Shown in pieces: positions 45,974-57,090 of a stretch of DNA of 64,000 nt (positions are counted from its first letter, which is position 1; every line of letters begins with the position of its first letter). Both the position numbers and the translations under genes were made by a program. The stretch comes from Cricetomys ansorgei (Eukaryota > Chordata > Mammalia > Rodentia > Nesomyidae), in contig JAMJFZ010000181.1 of assembly GCA_026225945.1 (NCBI GenBank), positions 248,001-312,000 on the forward strand. The letters run 5' to 3'. The notes under the pieces were generated by a model, which saw nothing but the letters and a program-made list of their open reading frames with translations, did no database searches and was not told the origin of the DNA.

Positions 45974-48900
45974 ATTTAGTATTATTTCTAAAGAGTAAAA
46001 GAGTCCTTCATTTTAAGTTGAAAAATCATCATGTCTCTTTTACAGGGATAAAGAAGTGTATATGTACCACATTTTCACTGGAACCCAAGAAATACTAGTA
46101 AATATTTTTGCTTTTAAAAGAAAATTTTAGCAGAAAAAAGGGGCAAAAAGCATTGTGTAGATTTGTTATAACCTGTTGAAATGCTAAAGGTAACTGTTTC
46201 TTTTGACAAAAGTGATAGTTTTGAGAATATGTACATGTTTTCGTGACCTCCATCCACACTTCATGTCTTCCTTATTATTAGAAATGATATTATTATCCCG
46301 TATTATCCATCTCTCTTCTCATTAGGATGCCTCTCATAACAGCTGCTCCATAAAAATAGAGAAAGAAGCCCTTTCCTAAAAATGTCCAGTCATCTCGGAA
46401 TTAATAGAAAGTATCTGAAGAAACAGCAAGTCTTTCTTATGTTCTATGAAACACGCAGAACACGGCATTGCCAGTGACATGGGAAAGGATCCACAACTGT
46501 TTCCCTAGGAAATCTTCTTTATTCTCTTAGTTTTAAATATTTCTTGACATATCTAAGACATCCACGCCATCATGAATTCTTCAAGGTGAAAAAGAATGTC
46601 ATCTGCCAGATATGAAATGCCTGGTTAAGACTTTTTATACACTTAATAAATATTAACAAAATATAGTACATTTTGTTTATTCAAATCTTATTGTGGAGAA
46701 ATTATGATTATAGAGAATTTTGTTTCCTATTACTAATTTCAAAAACTGAGAAATCTGATTGAGAAAACAATAGAATCATATTTATTTTATAGTGTTATTA
46801 ACCTGCCTTGTTATTCTACTGGATGTCAATATTAAGGGAGAGATTTAAAATTTCCCACATGGGTTTATTCTAATATATTCAGGAGGGTACAGTAAATTTC
46901 AGAAGGTAAGTTAGCTGCATTTCAGGAAGACGGAATGCTTCAGAACACAACCTAGTAATGACACTTTGGCATCTAAGAAATATGTAATTGATATCGTTAA
47001 ATGAAAAAGGGACATTTCATGTCAAATGCATAGAATATAGATAAGAGACAATAGGTATGATTAGTCTTTTTATGGTTCCACAAAAAGACAAGATAAAATA
47101 TTCTTACGTATCTAATGTTTTATCAAGGCTGTCCTCAAGGTAAGATCTGATCACATATTTTATGAAAGATTTGATTCCACATAGTGTTAGAGGCTCTTGT
47201 GCTGGAAGTGGAATGGGTAGCTTAATAAATAGACATTGTTACTCTGTCCAGTGTATATACAGTACTTAAGTGTATACAAGCTAAAATCATAATTACTATT
47301 ATAGTGAGAATTTGAGGTAGTAACTAGAGTTGCAATATGAAATTACATCGAAAATACACAAAATAATAGATCATGCACATATACTGATTTAATTGGGTAT
47401 AATTGACTTTAGAAGAAGAAAGTACTTTAATTTCATGGCAGTGTTTGAGGAGACAGAGAAATGAGATTATAGGGCAAGTTTCATGTAATAATCTTCTATA
47501 TTTTTCATATATAAAACAGTAAAACTAAGACTATTTTATTATGGGACAAGTATTTATTGTTAAGATAAATACCATATCAATAATATATGTGTATTACAGT
47601 TTACTATGACAAAATATACACAAGCGAATGTAACTAAATACATTCAAATCAGGTTTATTGAATTGGTATCATGAACTTGCATGGGGAAAGCAGTAACTAT
47701 GGAACAGAGGTGTATTTGTTCATATCCAGTGAGTGATAGAGGCCCATGGAACCCTTGGCTCACTAAGGGAATAACATGAAAAATGTATCAATTATTTTGT
47801 AACTATAATTTTCAATCAATACTAATACCTTTAGATACCCAGAAGCAGGAGAGAATATTGTAGAAGGCAACTGGGTGGTTGAATGCTATAATTGGGTTAG
47901 CAGTCATTAGAAGACTACAGACCAGTGGCAGCCAGAGGTTCAGTATCTTTGATTTCTTGGGTCTCCTTCAGGCCATCCACACCTCTCATCTTTCTTTGTA
48001 AATGAGTCACTCAAGAATGATGTTTCATAAATGAACAGGGAGAGTTGCATGCCTCTGGCTCAGTACTGGGGGCATAGCATGGGAGAGAAAAAGAAAAAAA
48101 AGCCTGGCTCTGGCTTTTTTTCTTGAAAATATCTTAACTCAAAACATTGCAGACATAGTACAAAGAATCATTTTATAATGAAGCACTTTAGAATATATAA
48201 CTAATATTCAGCACAATTATCCCAAATTCCTTAGTATGTATTACCTAGCAACATGAACCTTCTTGAAAACCACAAGCTTGAATAAAAATAAAGAAATTAA
48301 TATGGATAGGTTGCTACTGCCTCCACAGAACTCATTCAATTTTTAAGAATTCCACAATTAAGAAAGCCAGCAGATCTAATTCTGATTCATGGTTTTCAGT
48401 CAGCTGTCATTATTTGAGTTTCAGCTCATCAAATACTGTTCCTCGATCTTACCCTATCTTCCGATGCCTTAACAATTCTTTACGATAAGAGTCCAGATAT
48501 TTGGTAAGATATTCCTCAATTTGATTTTTGTCTCACAATGTCCCACCCAAGGCTTGCAGTTTGAATGTGATCACCATAGAAACGGTCTCATATTGTAGTA
48601 GCTTCTGCTCAGGTGGTAAATAATTTTAACTTGTCCCTTTGTAATCAAGTCAGTCAAAAATATCAGGTTATCAATTGGCCAATGTGATAGTTCAGCATAC
48701 TCTACTACTATTTTATATTTTAAAAAATTCATAATTTATGAGCATGTTGTGAAATGATAAATGGAACATTAGTGTGTTAAGTTTTCCTTGCTGTTACGTA
48801 TTGCTATGATGATAATGAGTACAGATGAAGATTGTTTTAACTTTATCACTCTGCTGGACGCTTTATAATTCTACTCTGCAGCAAACATCTTTTTCGCATT

Positions 48901-49125
48901 TCTGTATCTTTTATTTATTTTATAAAGATGTGGTTGTTCTTTTTCATTATGTATTACCTTTTTTTCTGTGACATTCATTATTTTAATGTTCAAATATTCC
49001 AGGTTTGCTCGTAGAGGTCATTTAATATTTTTTTTTAATCATTCTTCCCCAGTTCTTTACTTTCTAACTACACAATGTTAATGTCTTTTACTTGTCCTGA
49101 TTTACCCTTGAAACTCAAGATAAAA
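45972..49125. other. About 3.1 kb of unique AT-rich DNA, no gene seen
   Basis: No recognised transposon or coding frame. A near-perfect hairpin (AAGAAAAAAAAGCC, 7-nt loop, GGCTTTTTTTCTT) lies at 48091-48124. Confidence 0.42.
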
Positions 49126-49129
49126 TACA

Positions 49130-49374
49130 GAAATTGCTGTTTAGAGATGAACAGGGATGACACCAATGGACATGCCAACATGCACAGGGAAAGCCCAGGG
49201 GGTCTCTACCCTACACAAAGAAATACAGTCACTGAGGAAAACTGGGAACAGGGGAGGTGGTCTTTCTGAAGGAAGAGTTCACTGCCTGATTGTCCAGTGC
49301 TGAATGCTCAGCCCTGTAAATATGCACACAAGTAACATCATAAGACAGAACAGGTTATACTTAGGGATATATAT

Positions 49375-49425
<51 letters not shown>

Positions 49426-49570
49426 CATGTGTGTGTATATATATATATACACATGCAATAGTAATTAGTGCAAAAAGAGACCATGAACTTTGGGAAAATT
49501 TGGGAGGTGTCTGAGAGGGTCTGGAGGGAAGACATGGAAGTGATAAATATTGAAATTATATTATTTCAAA
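49130..49570 (+). repeat. Rodent LINE-1-type 3' end with internal AT/GT microsatellite
   Basis: GGACATGCCAACATGCACAG, GGTCTCTACCCTACACAAAG, CCTGATTGTCCAGTGCTGAA, TGCTCAGCCCTGTAAATATG, CACACAAGTAACATCATAAG, AGAACAGGTTATACTTAGGG, an (AT)n array (about 49367-49454), then GACCATGAACTTTGGGAAAA and GTCTGAGAGGGTCTGGAGG. The array seems to be an expanded part of the element. Family assignment to L1 is from memory of rodent 3' ends. Confidence 0.68.
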
Positions 49571-49587
49571 GCTAGAAGCAAAACAAA

Positions 49588-49710
49588 TACACACATACAC
49601 ACGTGCACACAGGCACACACATGTGCACACACACGTGCGCAATGCACATACGCACGCACACACACGCACACACATGCACGCACACACATGCACACACACG
49701 CGCACACACA
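49588..49710. repeat. Imperfect (CA)n / CACGTGCG-type array
   Basis: About 120 bp of alternating purine-pyrimidine with CACGTGC, GTGCGC, CGCGC and CATGCACG interruptions. Both strands give Cys/Val or His/Thr frames (49572-49785) that are artefacts. Confidence 0.95.
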
Positions 49711-51850
49711 ATTGAATCACTGATATACACATCTATCACTATACTCGCATGCATTGGAAACCATAATTTCACACCATGCCTTTAACTCTAAACCAATTAC
49801 AAGAGGATTCACCTTAACTTCCCTTATCCACCACCATCCACGGCAGAGTTTCTTCTCTTCTAATGCTCCAGGATGGACATGATTTGTTTTCATAAATGTC
49901 ATTTCTTTTCATGGGGATCTGTCTAGTCCTTTCTTCTGTGGTGCATTATCCTAGGCTGCTGCTGTTTGCCTGGACTATCATTCCCCCGATACCTACACCA
50001 GCTAAGCATCTGCTTCCTCTTATAATTATCCCAAGTACATTTAGAATATGAATTCCTTGAGAGAGAAGAAAAGGAAGGAGGGAAGAAAGGAAGGTGGCCA
50101 CTATAAATCTGATGTGTAGTCTTGTGTTGCAGAGAACAGAATCTGACATATGTTTAATCACAGACATTTCAGTTACTCTTTGTTTTTAAAATCAAGTGAA
50201 GAAGGTTGACCAAGGGGCTTTGTCTAACAGCATCTTGGCCTGTACTCAGGCATGGCAGCTTGTATATAATTAGTTTAGTCTTCCCTCAGCAACATGTTTA
50301 CCATGATTCCTTTGGGCTTCTGAAAATTTCAATTAGTGTATGTGAGCTGACATCTATGCTCTAGTCCACAGATGAACTTTGAGTGTATGGGTCAGAACTG
50401 CAATGATATTTGTTTCAAATATCTACTATGTTTTCTCCCCATTTAGGAGAACAATACTATCTTACATCTGGCAATGTCATACTTGTGGGAAGCTTTCTCA
50501 GCTATGTTTGTTATACATTCCAGGCCTACTTGCACAGGAATGGTACTGCCCACAGTGGCCTGGATCTTCTCACATAAATCATCATTTAAGAAATTGTCTA
50601 ACAGACACGTTTCTGTGGTGATTCTAAATCTAGTGAAATTGATAATAAAGATCACCATCACAGAGGTGTTCAAGACATGAAAAAAACATGTGGAAAGTTC
50701 AAATGTTCGCCATTCATTAGACAGAGAAGCATCTGGGAAGAGGAGGAGTAATAATCCATCATGAAAAGGAGGAAAGAAGAGAAAACTAGTAATTGTGGAG
50801 TCAGCATAAGTACAAAAGGCAGATGTGTCAGAATTCAGTGTGGCAAAATACTTGACATGAATCACACATGAACGTGTCTCATCTACCAATGTGCACAGAT
50901 CAGCCTTCTATTTAGACTATGATAGCCTGACATGATGAAACGTAGGATACTTTCTGTGTTGAGAATGAATTTATAAAATGAATTTAATAAAACCAATGGA
51001 AGATCATTGAAACACTCCAGGAAAAAAAAAAAACAAAACTATTTCAGCTGTTCACTCTAACACTTGCCCATAGTGGAGAGTAGACTTCCTCTTCTACACT
51101 AAAAAGCTCAGAAGGAAGCAGGTTGATGGTCAAGACAACAAACCCTCTGTCTTTCATGTCACCAGAAGCACACAGACATGCTGTCAGTAAAGTAGCTTTA
51201 GACATATGAGGAGACAATGGACAAAGGAGGTAAGGTGCAAGTAAATGTTCTGTATTTCACGTTTCCTTCAAGGATTGGACAAGGTGGTAGAAAAACATAC
51301 TTTAAAATTATGTCACTAATAGATGATGTTGCAGCTTCTCTCTAGGTCAGCTTATTCAAAATGTACTATTTTAAAAATGAATAGGCCGACCTTTCTCAAT
51401 AGTGAGTCATGGGTGTGACTAAATTTAGCAAATCAAGGCTACTGAGCACCTGCTTTCATAATATCTGTCTTCCATGATTGTAGGGAAGGACTGTGTTCTT
51501 GTTTTAAACTTCAACTTTACCCATTTTGTTTCATTTAATTTTTTTTCAGTAACATTGATGATACTTTGAAAATAAAAAAAAGGAATCCACGTTAAGCAAC
51601 AGAGAAGATGGGAGAGCTCCAGAATGAGTCTTATTGTGAAAATTCTGTAAATGACCATCTCTGTGACCAATTGTAACAGCTTCCTGCTCAACACGTTCCT
51701 CTTTTGTCCCATCTGATAATAGCCCAAGTGTTCATTTCCTTGAGCAGCCACTGAACAACTGTTCAAATACTATATACAGATTCTGAAAGTAATCATCACA
51801 CTACTTTAAGTCCTACACAAGCCAGGATAAGATAATATAAATAATTTCTG
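49711..51850. other. About 2.1 kb of unique DNA; longest ORF of the window, unsupported
   Basis: Contains a GGAAGG-rich patch (about 50060-50095), an A12 run (about 51024) and the 148-codon antisense frame 50443-50889. That frame gives no protein family I recognise and shows no poly(A) or splice context, so it is not annotated as a gene. Confidence 0.4.
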
Positions 51851-51857
51851 GAGATAA

Positions 51858-51920
51858 CTGAAGATATATATATATATATCTTCAGCATAAATATATATAT
51901 ATTTCTCTCTCTCACATATA

Positions 51921-51973
<53 letters not shown>

Positions 51974-51974
51974 C
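51858..51974. repeat. Perfect 28-bp palindrome, AT and (CA)n microsatellites
   Basis: 51858-51885 is a perfect palindrome with arms CTGAAGATATATAT. It is followed by another AT run (about 51889-51901), TCTCTCTC and a (CA)n array at about 51921-51972. Confidence 0.95.
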
Positions 51975-53030
51975 ACGGGGTGGGGGGAGAGACTGGAGTA
52001 AATCTGCAGGATTTAGGAGTTAGATTGTGTCAGTTTCCTTTGGCAGAATCCAATGCAAGTCAAATATAATTATATTAGAAAAGTTCTTCATCTAGGAAAA
52101 ATTAATTTCATTTCAAGAATGTTATGATGTGTTTAACCTTCTGAAAATAATTTGATAGCTTCTTCAATCTTACTGTGACCTAAACAGAAGTTTTCAATTT
52201 AAAAATTGATTTTCTTGAAATAAGATCACAGAATTCATTTAGTTGTGAGCTATTTAATTTTGAAAGTATTATAATTTAACAAAAATAAATCAGCAAAATA
52301 TTCAAATTGCTTGGTCTTTTCAGATTATAAAGATACCCTTGCATATCATTGACTAATATTCAGGATAGGTTATATCAGATTATATTCATCAAATATATTT
52401 ATATGGTATGAACATCACATTTTTATACTATATATAATAAGGAAAGATTGTTTTTAAGATAGCAGTTTTATGATTATCATAATTTTTATTTATTTTATCT
52501 CCTTTCAAAGAATATTGTTTAGAACATAGCAGAACACAATCAAATCCTGAATTATTAAATCATATTTTAAAATTAAAATTTTATATCAAAACTAAAAGTA
52601 TACAAATATTTTAATATGAAATAAAAGTTTAAGACAAACAGAAAGGTAAATTTCTAGTTCTTAGGTTTCCTAAATATTCAGCAGACATAATGATGATTCT
52701 GTTTTACACATGCTTTGGAACCTACTCATTTTGTGACCTCAATGTTTGGATTGATTCTTTTATTGAGTCTACAAGTGATCATTCAGTTTCTACAGAAAAT
52801 GCAAAGTAAATGTTAATGAGTAGGATTTAGTCAATACATGAAGATATTAAGATGCCATTAAGTCATCAATTTGCTTGATACCATGCTAGCAAGAGTCAGA
52901 AATAGTATCCTGAGGTGAGTTTCTCTGACTTTTAAGGTTTTCTCTTTCTTTCAATCTTTGACTTTCAAACTTTTTAACACATAGATCTCTGTATAGTCAT
53001 TTGAAATCTCTGAATGTCAACCCAGGGTAT
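51975..53030. other. AT-rich unique DNA, no gene seen
   Basis: One of the most AT-rich kilobases of the window. A GGGGTGGGGGG patch sits at about 51978-51988. No coding signal. Confidence 0.4.
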
Positions 53031-53034
53031 GTCA

Positions 53035-53240
53035 GAGATTACGAAGCTGATGTATGCATCAGGGTCCCTAGACCTGAAGCTGGAATCTCGCAGTCAACAA
53101 GTAATGTGGCCTTTAAGTAAACCATTTTACTGTCTACCGTTAAGTCTCCTAGTCTCAATAAAATTAAGATGGGACCTTAAAATATTCTTATGTATAATGG
53201 TGGACTATGATAATTCCAATAAGATGACAAGACGCACAAT
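53035..53240 (+). repeat. Possible MIR SINE remnant
   Basis: GAATCTCGCAGTCAACAAGT, GTGGCCTTTAAGTAAACC, CTCCTAGTCTCAATAAAATT and AAGATGGGACCTTAAAATA weakly follow the MIR core and 3' half. Tentative. The 80-codon frame 53014-53256 is a shadow. Confidence 0.4.
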
Positions 53241-53800
53241 GCTTCCCTGCCCCTGACTTCTAAGTCTTTTATAGCTGTACAGACAATGAAATTTATACTC
53301 ACTTTCATTTTATTTTTATTTTTTCTATGATCAAAAATGAGTTTCCAATTTATTTTTTCTACATTGAATCTTTCCCCTCATGTTCTACTAAGAGTGACTT
53401 TCATGGCTTCTCAGAATTAACTTTATTAAACATTTTTTCCCTACAAATACATCACCCTACTCCTCTCCATAGAAGATAATCTTACTTCTTTATGTCTCTG
53501 AGTGGATATCAAAAATCCATCAGTGTGCATATACTGGCTTCTAGAAAAGTCTATCAACTGCTAATACCTTTGGTTATTTTATTTAGGAAGAGTTGAATAT
53601 TCACTCAAGTTCACACTGACTTTAGGATGATTTTTTTTCAAAGAGACAAAGCTCCATTTAGTTAAGCCATAATCGGATCTACATTTTGTGCCTTCTGTCC
53701 CCATGACTATTTTATTTGAAATTGCCTATATATATCACTAAACACACACACAGAGGCACACACACACATTCACAGGCATGCCATAATAATAATAACCATC
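53241..53800. other. Unique AT-rich DNA with a short (CA)n
   Basis: CA run at about 53741-53768 near the following SINE. No gene seen. Confidence 0.4.
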
Positions 53801-53804
53801 CCAG

Positions 53805-53985
53805 GGCCATTGAGATGATTCAGCAGGTGAAAGCGCTTGAAACAAATCCTGTTGGCCTGAGTTCAATCCTTGGCACTCACATTATGGAGGGAGGAGATGA
53901 CTCCTACAGGGCATTGTCTGGTCATGATATGCTCTATGAATTCTTCACCCATCAAACACATACATAAATGAAATTTAAAATTAGG
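53805..53985 (+). repeat. B3-family SINE, sense
   Basis: GGCCATTGAGATGATTCAGC, AGGTGAAAGCGCTTGAAAC, GGCCTGAGTTCAATCCTTGG, CACTCACATTATGGAGGG, AGGAGATGACTCCTACAGGG, CATTGTCTGG and ACATAAATGAAATTTAAAAT. The 83-codon frame 53716-53967 is the repeat. Confidence 0.85.
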
Positions 53986-54945
53986 CAGGAGGAGAATCAA
54001 TTATGTATTTGCTTTTTTAAAGGCAGGACAGTTTCAGAAGGAAAAGAACTGTTTTATCTTAGCATTTCCCTTGTTTAAAGAAAAACTCCCAATCCCAGTG
54101 CTATGATGCCCACCATTGGCATCTGACATCACTGAACACATGATGCTTCCAGGACTTTTGACACCAGAAATCTTGGAGGACTTAACAGGAGAAAAGGAAA
54201 ATGATTTTTGTTTCATGCAGCGACTGCTATAAAGTGTTCAGATTGCTGAAGCTTAAAAAAAATCTGGTATCACTGATAAGTATTTACAAGTACAATGGGA
54301 AAAAATCATAATTTCAAAGATATTCTTCACATCCTTACGCATAAGAATTTTTCTTGACGAATTCACTGAGACTAGAAGAATCTCTGGTACTGAATTTTCA
54401 TCGACTATCTCAAGAATATAAGCTAAAAAATGATTCTAAAATTAAATTTCTCTTTATACAGAAAATTATACTAAGATAACCAAAGCAGAAGAGATACTTC
54501 ATCTGTTAATCAGTTTTGAAGGCACTTTCGTTATTAAGATGTCATTTAATGACTAGCCTTTTCCATGATGCTCTATATTTTATCCATGTTTGGAAACTGA
54601 TATTTAAATGTAAGCTTACTTTAAGTTATCTTTGAAGAAATAATATCAAACACACACAAACTGAAAGTATAATAAAAAAATCTTCTATTTTATAATTTTA
54701 AATATTAAAATTTACAATTTTACTATGTATGCCTCTCATTGAGTTTTAACAAAAAGTAGGAAAAAAAGTGAAAATAATGACCTTGTTGATTTCTTCTTTA
54801 AATAGTCAGCCTTGTGTCATTTAAGTTGTGTGAGACGAAATGGAGATAGCATTTGTAGAACTAGCAGAGAGCTCTGCTTTGTACTAACTTCTACTGTAGG
54901 GCTGTTTATGTGTGAATGAGTTCAACTTCCCCCAAACTCTCATTT
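53986..54945. other. Unique AT-rich DNA, no gene seen
   Basis: No recognised repeat or coding signal. Confidence 0.4.
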
Positions 54946-54947
54946 CT

Positions 54948-54986
54948 CATGTAACATGTAACATGTAACATGTAACATGTAACATG
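54948..54986. repeat. (CATGTAA)n short tandem repeat
   Basis: Five perfect 7-bp CATGTAA units plus CATG. Confidence 0.97.
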
Positions 54987-55087
54987 GGCCATATATATTC
55001 TAAAATAAATCCCACACTAATGACTTGAACTTCACCCTCTGTGACATTGCTAACAAATAGTTACTGAAGTGAGTAGTTGCATTTTAC

Positions 55088-55195
55088 AGGGCATCATGGC
55101 ACAGGCTTATACTCTCTTGAAACTGAGGCAGAAGGACTGAAAGTTTAAGGCCAGTCTGGGGTACATATTGACACAAGCTTTCACAAAATAAAAGG
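55088..55195 (+). repeat. Old B1-related SINE (PB1-like)
   Basis: CAGGGCATCATGGCACAGG, TGAAACTGAGGCAGAAGGAC, AGTTTAAGGCCAGTCTGGGG, TACATATTGACACAAGC, then an A-rich tail. Diverged. Confidence 0.7.
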
Positions 55196-55592
55196 GAAAA
55201 GGAAAAGACAAGACTGAAAGAAAAACAAAAATCAACCTTTCCTCATACAGGGCACGGCTGCTTGAATTATTGGCATTATTTGCAAAATCTTTTGAATGTG
55301 CTGTTAATAGATCACAGAACAGGGTTAGATTTGAATCAAATTAGGTCAGTTGATGCATGAGGAAGACTTTATAGGTAGTGAGGCTGCTACCATAAGGATG
55401 GCATATGGTGTATGATGATAAGCTGCTTTATTGCAGATTTCTAAGTGGTAAGTTATATCAAATTACTCATAAGAATGTCAATAGACTAAGCTACAACTGT
55501 TTGCTTTTAGAAAATCAATGAAGTAAAAGCATTTAGTTAAAGCCTTGGCCACATTCTCTAGTTTCTTGATTCCACTAACTTGTTTCAAGACA
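55196..55592. other. Unique DNA, no gene seen
   Basis: No recognised repeat or coding signal. Confidence 0.4.
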
Positions 55593-55596
55593 AAGA

Positions 55597-55762
55597 GTCA
55601 GGGTGGCAAGATGATGGAATGATTCAGGGGGTAAAGGCACTTTGGCCAAGCTTGAAGACCTGGATTCAAACACCAGAATCAATAAGGTAGAAGGAGAGGA
55701 ACGATTCAATAAATAAATTGTCCACTGCCATTCACAAAAGCTCCATGGCATATTCAAGGGCA

Positions 55763-55804
<42 letters not shown>

Positions 55805-55832
55805 TAAATTTTTAAAAATTAAAAGGCAAGGG
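55597..55832 (+). repeat. B3-family SINE, sense, with (CA)n tail
   Basis: GGTGGCAAGATGATGGAATG, GGGGGTAAAGGCACTTTGGC, CAAGCTTGAAGACCTGG, AGGTAGAAGGAGAGGAACGA, TTGTCCACTGCCATTCAC, (CA)n at about 55767-55800, then AAATAAATTTTTAAAAATTA. The 74-codon antisense frame 55575-55799 is a shadow. Confidence 0.88.
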
Positions 55833-56725
55833 GTAAAAAAGGAAATGAATTATGCTGGAAAAGTGCCCTTTGATATTATAATGAATGATTAAAGCTTTCT
55901 TTGGAAACACATATAGTTATGGGCAATCACACGCTCATTTTATGTCAGCTTTTTTTCTCATATTTCATCATCAATTATACATTTGTAAAACTGGAGTTTC
56001 TCTGAGAAAGAATGTAGTCTTCATTTTGGTATATTATCATTTTGTAGGGAGGATTATTAATAAAAATGTTGACAGCTTTGTATCTCGTATAGAGGCATTT
56101 GAGGGTAACACAAATACACTAAGCATGAATTTTTGGTTGAACAGAGTTTTTTAAATTTTTGAGTGAAAACACCTATCTTCCAGGAGCTATTACTGGCTTA
56201 CCAGAAGAATCTATCTCTGATTCAATTTTGGTGGGACATCCTTAGAAATCTTTCACTTTCATGGAATCTTTTACGTAGAAACTAATGTTGCTTGTTCTTT
56301 ATTGCAGCCCATATGTATTGAACAGAGGGTACACATTATATAACAGGCTGGATTTTATGTGAAGAAACAGGTATTGCGTAGCTTCACAGAACTGTATGCT
56401 CTGTCAGCCCTCTTGTTTATAGATTTAGATCTGAAGCTCAGGTGTCTACATTGATAAGGACACTCTCCTGAGATAGGCAAGCACCTGCCTCTCCAATGCT
56501 CTTGTGGTTCCCGAGAAAATTGGCAGACAAGTGACATCTGAAATATTGTTATCTGGATTCATCATGATATTTGTAGTAGTCTGCAGAAAGCCCAGATCCT
56601 TAGTACTGAAAAGAAAAAACAGGAAAACGAAGATAATTCTGGGTGGATTTTGAAGGAAAAATGTAGATGACAGAAGAAACAAGAGATGGGTCCTTCTGGG
56701 AAAGCACCACTGTTTCAACAGCTAA
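55833..56725. other. Unique DNA, no gene seen
   Basis: Frames 55885-56154 (plus), 56355-56785 (minus, several overlapping) were read and give no recognisable protein. Confidence 0.4.
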
Positions 56726-56729
56726 GCTA

Positions 56730-57090
56730 GCAGCGGCGTGCTGAGCACAAGTGCAGTCTGAGGCGCTTTTGTGGGAGACGACCAAATGATGAGAAACTTG
56801 TTAGCGGCTCAGGGCTGCGGGATGTTGCAGCACCCCCGTTTCTCTTTTAAACTTCATATGAAGTGAAGAGTTCACCACAGAGATGATTTGTAAAGCAGGA
56901 TGCGGTCACATAAACGACAGCTCAGTTAAACCGATAACTTTTCTCAAGGACTTTCACCAGTATAACCCCACATCTACTGGTTAGGTCAGAAACTCTAACA
57001 CGGTGAGCTGATCAAATTAGCGAAAGCGTATACATCTCTGATCCGCTAAGTTTCTGACTCCTGAAAAGTCCTCAGAATCACTCTTCGCAG
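56730..57090. other. Local CpG-enriched patch in CpG-poor DNA
   Basis: By hand count about 15 CpG dinucleotides in about 360 bp, including AGCGGCGTG, TTAGCGGC, GGGCTGCGGG and TTAGCGAAAGCG. Neighbouring sequence has about 0-1 per 100 bp. No repeat family is recognised. It is too short and AT-rich to meet usual CpG-island criteria. A donor-like ACGGTGAGC occurs at about 57000. Confidence 0.55.

Noticed and set aside
45757..45975. Arg/Glu-rich 72-codon antisense frame
   Set aside because: Translation of the polypyrimidine tract on the other strand.
46051..46085. Possible antisense L1 ORF2 word (GTATATGTACCACATTTTC)
   Set aside because: The surrounding sequence does not continue the L1 match, so it is probably chance.
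48091..48124. Rho-independent terminator-like hairpin
   Set aside because: Eukaryotic nuclear context with no upstream gene; kept only as a minor structural finding.
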